The position numbers and the translations under genes are program-made. A DNA stretch of 28,029 nt, from NCBI GenBank assembly GCA_041648305.1, contig JBAZPI010000006.1:1-28029 (forward strand), in the 5' to 3' direction. The DNA comes from JABILX01 sp041648305. Lineage in GTDB: Bacteria; Patescibacteriota; Gracilibacteria; UBA1369; LOWO2-01-FULL-3. Under the pieces are notes generated by a model, which made no database searches, was not told where the DNA came from, and saw only the letters and a list, made by a program, of their open reading frames with translations. Shown piece after piece: positions 21,059 to 26,649 of this stretch (its first letter is position 1; every line of letters starts with the position of its first letter).

Positions 21059-21134
21059 GGGCGATTAGCTCAGTTGGTAGAGCGTCCGTTTGACTTACGG
21101 AAGGTCAGTGGTTCGAGACCACTATCGCCCACCA
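21059..21134 (+). tRNA. tRNA-Val (anticodon GAC)
   Basis: Cloverleaf parts are complete. The acceptor GGGCGAT pairs with ATCGCCC, the D arm is GCTC-AGTTGGTA-GAGC, and the anticodon stem TCCGT/ACGGA encloses loop TTGACTT with anticodon GAC. The T arm is AGTGG-TTCGAGA-CCACT, and the discriminator A is followed by an encoded CCA. It lies upstream of an AT-rich islet. Confidence 0.97.
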
Positions 21135-21252
21135 GAAATTCGCAATCAAACACTTCTTCTAGATATTTAACAATAATTAAGTTTTTCTAAAACAACCTTG
21201 CGCAATTTCATTTTATTATGTACACTTAAGGTGAACTTAATAAACAAGCATT

Positions 21253-21504
21253 ATGACTACAAAATTTGTGGGGATGAAGGATTTTCGTCAAAATATGTCT
21301 CAATATACTTCCCAAGCAAATGATGAAAAAATAAAATTTATTATTCTTAAAAAGAATGTTCCTGTTCTCGAAATAAATCCTATAGACGAAAAGGAATACG
21401 CTTATACAAAATTTTCCAAGGAACTTGAAGAATCTGAGCAGCAAATTAAGGAAGGAAAATTTTATACTCAAGAAGAAGTCATGATGGAATTTGGTCTACT
21501 ATAA
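21253..21504 (+). CDS. Phd/YefM-type antitoxin
   Basis: The 83-residue product opens with MTTKFVGMKDFRQNMSQYTS, the Phd/YefM N-terminal fold used for DNA binding and dimerisation. KIKFIILKKNVPVLEINPI follows, with a charged C-terminal tail (KELEESEQQIKEGKFYTQEE) that would wrap the toxin. The toxin gene starts 5 bases after its stop, the usual antitoxin-first order. The TTAAG-GTGAA-CTTAA inverted repeat at 21226-21240, just before the ATG, is a possible autoregulatory site. Bases 21241-21300 have 19 G/C of 60, lower than the core genes, which fits a mobile accessory pair beside a tRNA gene. Confidence 0.82.
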   Translation: MTTKFVGMKDFRQNMSQYTSQANDEKIKFIILKKNVPVLEINPIDEKEYAYTKFSKELEESEQQIKEGKFYTQEEVMMEFGLL

Positions 21505-21509
21505 AGTTT

Positions 21510-21779
21510 ATGTACAAAGTTATATATTCAGAAAACTCCATTAAAGATTTGAAGAGAATCGATAAATCAATCGCTCAAAGAATCGTTAAAAAGATAGCTT
21601 TTTTTTCGAGTCAAAAAGATATATTTGCTTTTTCTAAACCATTAATAGGCTTAGGGGATGGTAAATTCAGATTTCGTATTGGTGATTATAGAGCGATTTT
21701 TAAAATAGATAAATTGGGGAAAATCCAAATTTTAATGATATTAAATATCAAACATCGAAAGGAAATTTATCTCAGATAA
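21510..21779 (+). CDS. RelE/ParE-family toxin
   Basis: The 89-residue product has the RelE/ParE fold: MYKVIYSENSIKDLKRIDK start, two helices, then LGDGKFRFRIGDYRAIFKI and the C-terminal IKHRKEIYLR. RelE enzymes cut ribosome-bound mRNA, ParE proteins inhibit gyrase; the sequence alone does not decide. Coupled with the antitoxin gene before it (5-base gap). The ATG at 21510 is preceded by AAAGTTT only. Confidence 0.85.
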   Translation: MYKVIYSENSIKDLKRIDKSIAQRIVKKIAFFSSQKDIFAFSKPLIGLGDGKFRFRIGDYRAIFKIDKLGKIQILMILNIKHRKEIYLR

Positions 21780-21819
21780 ACAAACACAAGTAAAAAAAGT
21801 AGAGAAGGACGTGTTACCC

Positions 21820-22281
21820 TCAATCTAAAACTTTTTTCATAACATAAATCTCAATATTCTTACTTCCGATTGGATGCAGAGATTTTTTAATTACTTTGTA
21901 TCCGTGTTTTTTATAAAAATCTTTTGCTGTAACTGTAGATTTTAAGGTTATTTTTTTGCAACCCAGTTTTTTTATGGAATCTTCTGCTAATTTTAATAAA
22001 CGTCTCCCGATGCCTTTGCCAATATAATCTTTGTGGACATAGAGTCCCCATAATTCTCCGTCTAAACTATGGTCAACAAAACCAACCACTTTGTAATTTT
22101 CAACCGCAACCCATCTTTTACATCTATCTGCATTACTACGAAACCGTTTCGCATTGGTTCTGCCAGACCAAACTTCAATAATATCTTTGGAATAATCTTT
22201 TGAGTTTACATTGCGAATTGTGGCTCGATGTAGACGGGCTATTCCAGCATAATCTTTATCTTGAACTAAACGTATTTTCAT
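21820..22281 (-). CDS. GNAT-family N-acetyltransferase
   Basis: The 153-residue product (from MKIRLVQDKDYAGIARLHRA) has the GNAT core. VAVENYKVVGFVDHSLDGE precedes GELWGLYVHKDYIGKGIGRRLL with the acetyl-CoA loop YIGKGIGRR, then KKITLKSTVTAKDFYKKHGYKV. It transfers an acetyl group to an unknown amine substrate. A longer frame to 22410 adds a Phe/Lys-rich N-terminus overlapping the next gene and was rejected in favour of ATG 22281. Lower GC than the core genes. Convergent to the ParE-like gene. Confidence 0.85.
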   Translation of the reverse strand: MKIRLVQDKDYAGIARLHRATIRNVNSKDYSKDIIEVWSGRTNAKRFRSNADRCKRWVAVENYKVVGFVDHSLDGELWGLYVHKDYIGKGIGRRLLKLAEDSIKKLGCKKITLKSTVTAKDFYKKHGYKVIKKSLHPIGSKNIEIYVMKKVLD

Positions 22282-22309
22282 GCGATTGGAATTATACTTT
22301 TTTCTCTTT

Positions 22310-22624
22310 TTATCTCGCCGCAAGTCCAAACTGAAAAAAATAATTATCCAATTCTTCGAGTGAAGTGTCGTATTGATTTTGGCCGAAACAAATGTCGCAT
22401 AAAACTTCACGGACTCGGGCTATTTCTTTATAACCTTTTTTCCACCTTGGATCCGCTAAAGTTAAATCAATTAATTCCAAAGCCCGATCTAGAGCCGAAT
22501 CAAATTGACTCTGGTCGCGATTTTGTGAAAGTACCAAACGATGGATTTCGCTTCCTGTATTTCCCATTTGTTCGGCAAGAGTGAGTGTAAACCATCTCCC
22601 ATTTGCTAAGTCTGTATGTATCAT
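22310..22624 (-). CDS. Unnamed 104-residue helical protein, probable CPR family
   Basis: The product is helical with the sequence MIHTDLANGRWFTLTLAEQM, GNTGSEIHRLV, ALDRALELIDLTLADPRWK, REVLCDICFGQNQY and LEELDNYFFQFGLAAR. I recall such proteins (start followed by GxxGSE, ALERALELxDLTxxDPR, REVLCDYF) from CPR and other bacteria without a function; this is memory, not a search. The conserved Cys and aromatic residues suggest a small folded domain. The ATG is only two bases after the stop of a gene remnant on the same strand (22627-22746). The GNAT gene starts 28 bases downstream. Confidence 0.7.
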   Translation of the reverse strand: MIHTDLANGRWFTLTLAEQMGNTGSEIHRLVLSQNRDQSQFDSALDRALELIDLTLADPRWKKGYKEIARVREVLCDICFGQNQYDTSLEELDNYFFQFGLAAR

Positions 22625-22626
22625 TT

Positions 22627-22746
22627 TTATTGTTCCACGAGATTATTTACTATGATTGTGATTTTTTCTCTTATCGTTGGATCAAGCACGTCTCTTGAAC
22701 GATTGAGAGGATATCCAATTTCCCGATTGCTTACAACTGAATATCT
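22627..22746 (-). pseudogene. Possible orphan 3' end of a gene
   Basis: A 39-codon open stretch without a start codon, bounded upstream by TGA (22749-22747), ends in TAA two bases before the 104-residue gene. Its translation (VVSNREIGYPLNRSRDVLD, TIREKITIIVNNLVEQ) looks protein-like. The tight spacing suggests it was the C-terminus of an upstream operon gene whose 5' part was lost. The short length makes chance possible. Confidence 0.3.
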
Positions 22747-22794
22747 TCAATCTACTGCAGTAATCCAAGTCCAGCATGACGGTTTTAATGGTTA

Positions 22795-22809
22795 GGGAAC
22801 CTTAAGAAA
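22795..22809 (+). repeat. Solo copy of the 26485-26608 terminal sequence
   Basis: GGGAACCTTAAGAAA is identical to 26484-26498, the left arm of the inverted-repeat element before polX. No inverted partner is seen within several hundred bases. Confidence 0.6.
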
Positions 22810-22870
22810 CTTTGATATTGCGCTATTTTCGTGCATTAAATACAATCAAGGGGTATTTAATCAAATAATT

Positions 22871-23107
22871 ATGGGTAATCCTGATGAATTATTACCAGGT
22901 CAAGATGATGAAGCGGTGGCTGGTTTTTACGCCGGTCTCCTGAAAGGATTTAAAGGCGTTTCAGGCACAGTTTCTATGGCAGGAGAAACATTGAAAACCG
23001 AAGATTTGGTCGGTGACTTAGGAAAAGAAACACGTTTAAGAGCGATGTTTGTTGAAATGCATCGTAATAACGAAGCTGCTATTGCTGAATTGCAAGCGGA
23101 GTTCTGA
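22871..23107 (+). CDS. Small acidic protein, unknown
   Basis: The 78-residue product (MGNPDELLPGQDDEAVAGFY, LLKGFKGVSGTVSMAGETLK, MHRNNEAAIAELQAEF) is acidic and probably helical, without signal peptide or membrane segment. Coding is supported by codon pattern and protein-like composition only. The leader is AT-rich with TTATG and no ribosome site. No family recognised. Confidence 0.5.
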   Translation: MGNPDELLPGQDDEAVAGFYAGLLKGFKGVSGTVSMAGETLKTEDLVGDLGKETRLRAMFVEMHRNNEAAIAELQAEF

Positions 23108-23171
23108 TTAGACGCAGCTTAAACCGATAATAAGTAGAAAAAGGTTTGTTACTATGGATCTTTTCCGCATT

Positions 23172-23200
23172 TTGCCCTTAAAATTTTTTCGGAGTATAGT
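23172..23200 (+). promoter_or_regulatory. Promoter of the 160-residue lipoprotein
   Basis: TTGCCC (23172-23177), 17 bases, TATAGT (23195-23200), 26 bases before ATG 23227. Confidence 0.5.
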
Positions 23201-23226
23201 TCTGGCAGTTCTTTAACCAAATTCCT

Positions 23227-23709
23227 ATGAATAAAAAAGGGTTTGCCGGTGTTCTTGCGGTGTTGTTTGTGATGTTTTTATTTGCGGCGTGCGGAGAGAG
23301 TGAGCCTGTGGTCCCTGTTTCGCAACCTACAACTGATGAGTCCGCTGATGAGGCGATTGATGAAGATAGCGCTATCGAGATTGAAGTAGGCCAAGACGAA
23401 GTGAAAAGCGAAGGATGGTCTTCTGCTATTCCAAGCGATGTCCCTGTTTTTAAATATGGCAAAATCGATGCGAGTGCGGGCGGACAAGAGCTTGGCTCTG
23501 GATTCATGGTTCAAATTACTGATGCGGAGGAGGGCGCTGTTGATAAATACTTGGATGATTTGATATCAGCTGGATTTACCATCGATACCCCGATCTCCGA
23601 GGGGAGTAGCCCAAGGGAAATGGCGACAAAAGGGAATTTAATAGTTGCTGTTGACAGGGATCCTGTCGGTGAAAATACAGTTTGGGTTTGGGTTGAAATT
23701 TCACAGTAA
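23227..23709 (+). CDS. Lipoprotein, unknown function
   Basis: The 160-residue product has a lipoprotein signal ending LFAAC (Cys22). An acidic, presumably extended stretch (about 24-58, rich in Asp/Glu/Ser/Thr) follows, then a folded domain of about 100 residues from WSSAIPSDVPVFKYGKID to TVWVWVEISQ. The latter has VDKYLDDLISAGFTID, a helix-strand unit, and could be a small alpha/beta domain; I do not recognise the family. The leader matches that of the lipoprotein at 19368-19946. Transaldolase follows after 17 bases. Confidence 0.8.
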   Translation: MNKKGFAGVLAVLFVMFLFAACGESEPVVPVSQPTTDESADEAIDEDSAIEIEVGQDEVKSEGWSSAIPSDVPVFKYGKIDASAGGQELGSGFMVQITDAEEGAVDKYLDDLISAGFTIDTPISEGSSPREMATKGNLIVAVDRDPVGENTVWVWVEISQ

Positions 23710-23726
23710 AGGTCTAGAATACCAGC

Positions 23727-24368
23727 ATGAAACTTTTCCTAGACTCCGCAATCATCGACGAAGTGAAACAGGCTGCAAGCTGGGGCATTGTTGATGGCGT
23801 CACTACGAACCCGTCGCTCATTAAGAAATCCGGGCGCGATTTCAAAGAAGTTGTTGAGGAGATTTGCGAAGTTTTGCCTGATGGCGCGATCTCGGCTGAG
23901 GTTCTTTCGGAGGATACCGACGGGATGCTTAAGGAGGCTCGTGAATTCGCGGGCTGGAAGAAAAATATCGTTATCAAGATCCCGATGACCTCTGAAGGAC
24001 TGAAAGCCGTGAAAGTTTTGGCCGGCGAGGGCATCCGCACAAATGTGACACTTGTTTTTTCTGCCAACCAAGCTTTATTGGCGGCCAAGGTTGGGGCAAC
24101 TTATGTAAGTCCATTTGTCGGACGACTTGATGATAATGGGCAAGACGGGATGGCTTTGATCTCTGAAATCGTACAAATCTTTGGCAATTACGGGTTCGCT
24201 ACTGAAATTATCGTCGCGAGTGTCCGTCATCCGATGCATGTGACGGAGTCTGCACTTTTGGGCGCTCATGTTGCGACCGTGCCTTTCAAGGTTATGGAGC
24301 AATTGTTCAAGCATCCTTTGACCGAGAGTGGAATTAAGAAGTTTTTGGAGGACGCTGGAAAGGTTTGA
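23727..24368 (+). CDS. Transaldolase, short (TalC/FSA-like) type
   Basis: The 213-residue cytosolic TIM-barrel enzyme of the non-oxidative pentose phosphate pathway is the short type. The Schiff-base lysine is Lys84 in IVIKIPMT. Other landmarks are LDSA with Asp6, GVTTNPS (24-30), TNVTLVFSANQA and SPFVGRLDDNG. Two positions separate transaldolases from fructose-6-phosphate aldolases: Glu58 (ISAEV), where the aldolase has Gln59, and Phe130 (SPFVGR), where the aldolase has Tyr131. Both favour transaldolase. It follows a lipoprotein gene by 17 bases and is followed by a long hairpin. No transketolase is in view. Confidence 0.92.
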   Translation: MKLFLDSAIIDEVKQAASWGIVDGVTTNPSLIKKSGRDFKEVVEEICEVLPDGAISAEVLSEDTDGMLKEAREFAGWKKNIVIKIPMTSEGLKAVKVLAGEGIRTNVTLVFSANQALLAAKVGATYVSPFVGRLDDNGQDGMALISEIVQIFGNYGFATEIIVASVRHPMHVTESALLGAHVATVPFKVMEQLFKHPLTESGIKKFLEDAGKV

Positions 24369-24398
24369 GGCTCAGTCTTAACTTGAGACACAGCTTTT

Positions 24399-24466
24399 AT
24401 TCGGGACTTTTCCGGATACTTTAATTTTTCAGGTTGTGAGATTAAGTATCCGGAAAAGTCCCGAAT
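24399..24466. repeat. 23-base perfect inverted repeat, 22-base loop
   Basis: Arms 24399-24421 and 24444-24466 (ATTCGGGACTTTTCCGGATA and three more bases) are exact complements, 31 bases after the transaldolase stop. There is no T-run after the stem. It could be a terminator, a 3'-end stabiliser or a small mobile palindrome. The stretch from 24483 to 24550 is AT-rich and holds a TTTATTTAAG-type repeat. Confidence 0.8.
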
Positions 24467-24572
24467 ACTTCCCCGCCCGGACATTTCGCTGCAAGAAAAA
24501 ATTAAAGAATTTGTAAGGAAAATTTTAAGTTTATTTAAGTTTTATTTAAGGTCCGTGTGTCATTATAGACGC

Positions 24573-25319
24573 ATGAATATTTGGCTTAAGAAAATTTTGG
24601 ATCTAATCATGCCGTCTTCCTGTGTCGGATGTAAAGAAAGGGGCTTTTTTGTCTGCAAATCGTGTTTGGGCACAATTGATTTTTTGAAAATGCAGCAGTG
24701 TCCCGGGTGCAGGAATGAAAGTTATTACGGAGACTTTTGTTTGGGGTCGGAAGAAAGATGCCGCAGGAAATTGTTTAAAGACGGCTGTTATTTTGATCAA
24801 TTAATTGTCTGTGCCAGATATGATAAAGAGGGCGTTTTGAAAAGGCTCATCGAACAATTCAAATATAAATTTTCCGGTGAACTTGCAGGCTTGTTAAGCA
24901 GAATGATGGTCGCCAAAATGGAGGATTTGTACACAAAATTTGATCAAGAATTCGAGGACGCTTGGATAATAGCCGTTCCTTTGCATAAAAAAAGGCTCAA
25001 ATACCGCGGTTTTAACCAATCTGAATATTTGGCTTGTGGACTAGCTGAATATCTTGGACTTTATATTTACACCCCTTTGATAAGAAAAGTTTTTACGACC
25101 CCGCAAGCGCATTTAAAAAGAGAGGAGAGGTTGACCAATTTGAAAGGTGCCTTCGTGGTGGTGGATGGATGTGGCGAGTATTTGCGCGGCAGAAAAATAA
25201 TTTTGGTGGACGATATTTGCACGACAGGCTCGACTTTGAACGAATGCGCGAAAGTGCTGAAAGAGGCTGGCGCTGGGAAGATAACTGCTGTTGTCCTTGC
25301 GCGCGGAAGTGGGCGTTGA
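24573..25319 (+). CDS. ComF-family phosphoribosyltransferase-like protein
   Basis: The 248-residue product has an N-terminal zinc-finger region with Cys17, 20, 28 and 31 (CVGC, CKSC) and a second set Cys43, 46, 56 and 63. The phosphoribosyltransferase domain contains VPLHKKRLKYRGFNQSEYLA and the PRPP loop ILVDDICTTGST (210-221). In competent bacteria ComF takes part in DNA uptake; relatives elsewhere have no settled substrate. ATG 24573 was chosen over GTG 24555, which adds only CHYRR. The glycosyltransferase gene starts 30 bases on. A CPR cell could use it in DNA or nucleotide uptake, but that is inference. Confidence 0.88.
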   Translation: MNIWLKKILDLIMPSSCVGCKERGFFVCKSCLGTIDFLKMQQCPGCRNESYYGDFCLGSEERCRRKLFKDGCYFDQLIVCARYDKEGVLKRLIEQFKYKFSGELAGLLSRMMVAKMEDLYTKFDQEFEDAWIIAVPLHKKRLKYRGFNQSEYLACGLAEYLGLYIYTPLIRKVFTTPQAHLKREERLTNLKGAFVVVDGCGEYLRGRKIILVDDICTTGSTLNECAKVLKEAGAGKITAVVLARGSGR

Positions 25320-25349
25320 TATGCTTTCGTGGTGTATTAACAAAATTTT

Positions 25350-26477
25350 ATGAAAATTGGCATAGACGCATCAAGATATGGGCATGAAACCGCTACCGGA
25401 GTTGAGTGGTACAGCTATCATATTATTAACGGACTTTTGGGTGAGGCTCTGAAGCAAGAAGATATTGAAATTGTTTTGTATTCGCGGGAAAGCATTGATA
25501 TCCCGAAAGAATTTGAACATCCCAAGAGAATACAAAAAAAAGTTTTGCCGGCAAAAAGGTTCTGGACTTTGTGCAGATTGTCCAAGGAGATGAAAAAAAA
25601 TCCTCCCGACGTTTTGTTTGTGCCTTCTCACACTTTGCCCTTAAAGCGTCCTCGATATTCGGTGATTACGGTCCACGATACCGCTTTCAAATATCTCAGA
25701 AAGTCGTATTCGCGTCTGCAATATTGGTATCTGAACTGGAGCACCAAGTATGCGGTGAAAAACGCGAGCAGAATTATCGTGCCGAGCGAGGCGACGAAGC
25801 AAGATTTGGTTCAATTTTTCAACTGTCCCGTGCATAAAATAGTTGTTATCCCTCACGGATTTAAAAAGCCGAAAAAGATGAATCAGCACGAGATTTCTGA
25901 AAATTTAAAGTATTTTGGATTTGGGGCCATGGGCAAGGATGGCCAACATTCTCCTTATGTGTTTTTTATTGGAAGACTTGAGAGCAAAAAGAATTTGGTG
26001 AGACTTGTTGAGGCTTTCAAAGATTTTAGCGATAGCCATCCGGATTTCAGGCTCGTGCTTGCCGGAAAAAGAGGAATCGGATTTGAAGAGATTTTCGCGA
26101 AGGTAAGAAAACTGAAGATTGAGGACAGGGTTATTATGCCCGGATATGTTGATGAGGATGAAAAGGCTTATTTGTATCAGAATTGCAAAATTTTCGCTTT
26201 TCCTTCGCTGTACGAAGGGTTTGGGTTGCCGATTTTAGAGGCTTTTTCGTATGGCAAACCTGTTTTAACTTCCCATGTTTCTTGTATGCCCGAGGTTGCC
26301 GGGGACGCGGCGGTTTATTGCGATCCGTTTGATTCGGGAGATATAGCCAGATGTCTCGAAAAATTGGTTAACGACACGGATTTTGCTGATGATTTGGCTG
26401 AGAAAGGTTTAAATAGGCTTGAAAATTTTTCTTGGGAGAAGTCTGTGAAGATGACTTTCGATGTGTTGGTGAAGTAG
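25350..26477 (+). CDS. Glycosyltransferase, GT4 family
   Basis: The 375-residue product has the two-Rossmann GT-B layout. The N-domain opens with MKIGIDASRYGHETATGVEWYS and has VHDTAFKYL and NASRIIVPSEATKQDL. The C-domain has FFIGRLESKKNLVRLVEAF (Arg209, Lys213) and the EX7E motif in YEGFGLPILEAF (Glu289, Glu297). It transfers a sugar from a nucleotide donor to an envelope glycan; acceptor unknown. A Lys-rich linker with a Gly-rich patch (172-200) separates the domains. The ComF-like gene lies 30 bases upstream and a long inverted repeat follows. Confidence 0.9.
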   Translation: MKIGIDASRYGHETATGVEWYSYHIINGLLGEALKQEDIEIVLYSRESIDIPKEFEHPKRIQKKVLPAKRFWTLCRLSKEMKKNPPDVLFVPSHTLPLKRPRYSVITVHDTAFKYLRKSYSRLQYWYLNWSTKYAVKNASRIIVPSEATKQDLVQFFNCPVHKIVVIPHGFKKPKKMNQHEISENLKYFGFGAMGKDGQHSPYVFFIGRLESKKNLVRLVEAFKDFSDSHPDFRLVLAGKRGIGFEEIFAKVRKLKIEDRVIMPGYVDEDEKAYLYQNCKIFAFPSLYEGFGLPILEAFSYGKPVLTSHVSCMPEVAGDAAVYCDPFDSGDIARCLEKLVNDTDFADDLAEKGLNRLENFSWEKSVKMTFDVLVK

Positions 26478-26484
26478 GAGCCGG

Positions 26485-26608
26485 GGAACCTTAAGAAAAA
26501 CGCGTAATGCTGTGTCGATTTCGGAGTTTCCTTGTCGCCGTACAGATTCGTACGGCTTCTGCGTAAGCTCCTCATCTCCTTGCATTCCATCGTTTTTCTT
26601 AAGGTTCC
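26485..26608. repeat. 124-base structured element with 18-base terminal inverted repeats
   Basis: GGAACCTTAAGAAAAACG (26485-26502) is exactly inverted at 26591-26608. Nested inside are AATGC/GCATT (26506-26510, 26582-26586), GGAG/CTCC (26523-26526, 26568-26571) and a central GCCGTAC-AGATTC-GTACGGC hairpin (26537-26556). The whole can fold as a long imperfect cruciform. It lies between the GT4 gene and the polX promoter. A partial copy of the arm at 22795 suggests dispersal (MITE-like), but a terminator or small RNA is equally possible. No target-site duplication is evident. Confidence 0.7.
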
Positions 26609-26633
26609 TTTGGTGGAATTTTGGTCCGGCTTG

Positions 26634-26642
26634 TGTTATATT
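26634..26642 (+). promoter_or_regulatory. Extended -10 promoter of polX
   Basis: TG-T-TATATT at 26634-26642, just eight bases before the ATG at 26650, so the transcript would be leaderless or nearly so. No good -35 box at the standard distance. Confidence 0.45.
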
Positions 26643-26649
26643 CCTCTCG

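Noticed and set aside
22310..22410. Longer GNAT start at 22410
   Set aside because: The added residues are unrelated to the fold and overlap the next gene; ATG 22281 begins the GNAT pattern exactly.
22652..22795. 47-codon plus-strand frame MIVIFSLIVG...
   Set aside because: Short, without ribosome site, and opposite the more protein-like minus-strand remnant.
23739..24071. Minus-strand frame opposite transaldolase
   Set aside because: Shadow of a firmly identified gene.
5973..24466. CRISPR array
   Set aside because: All tandem repeats here have 9-15 base units without unique spacers, and no cas genes are present.
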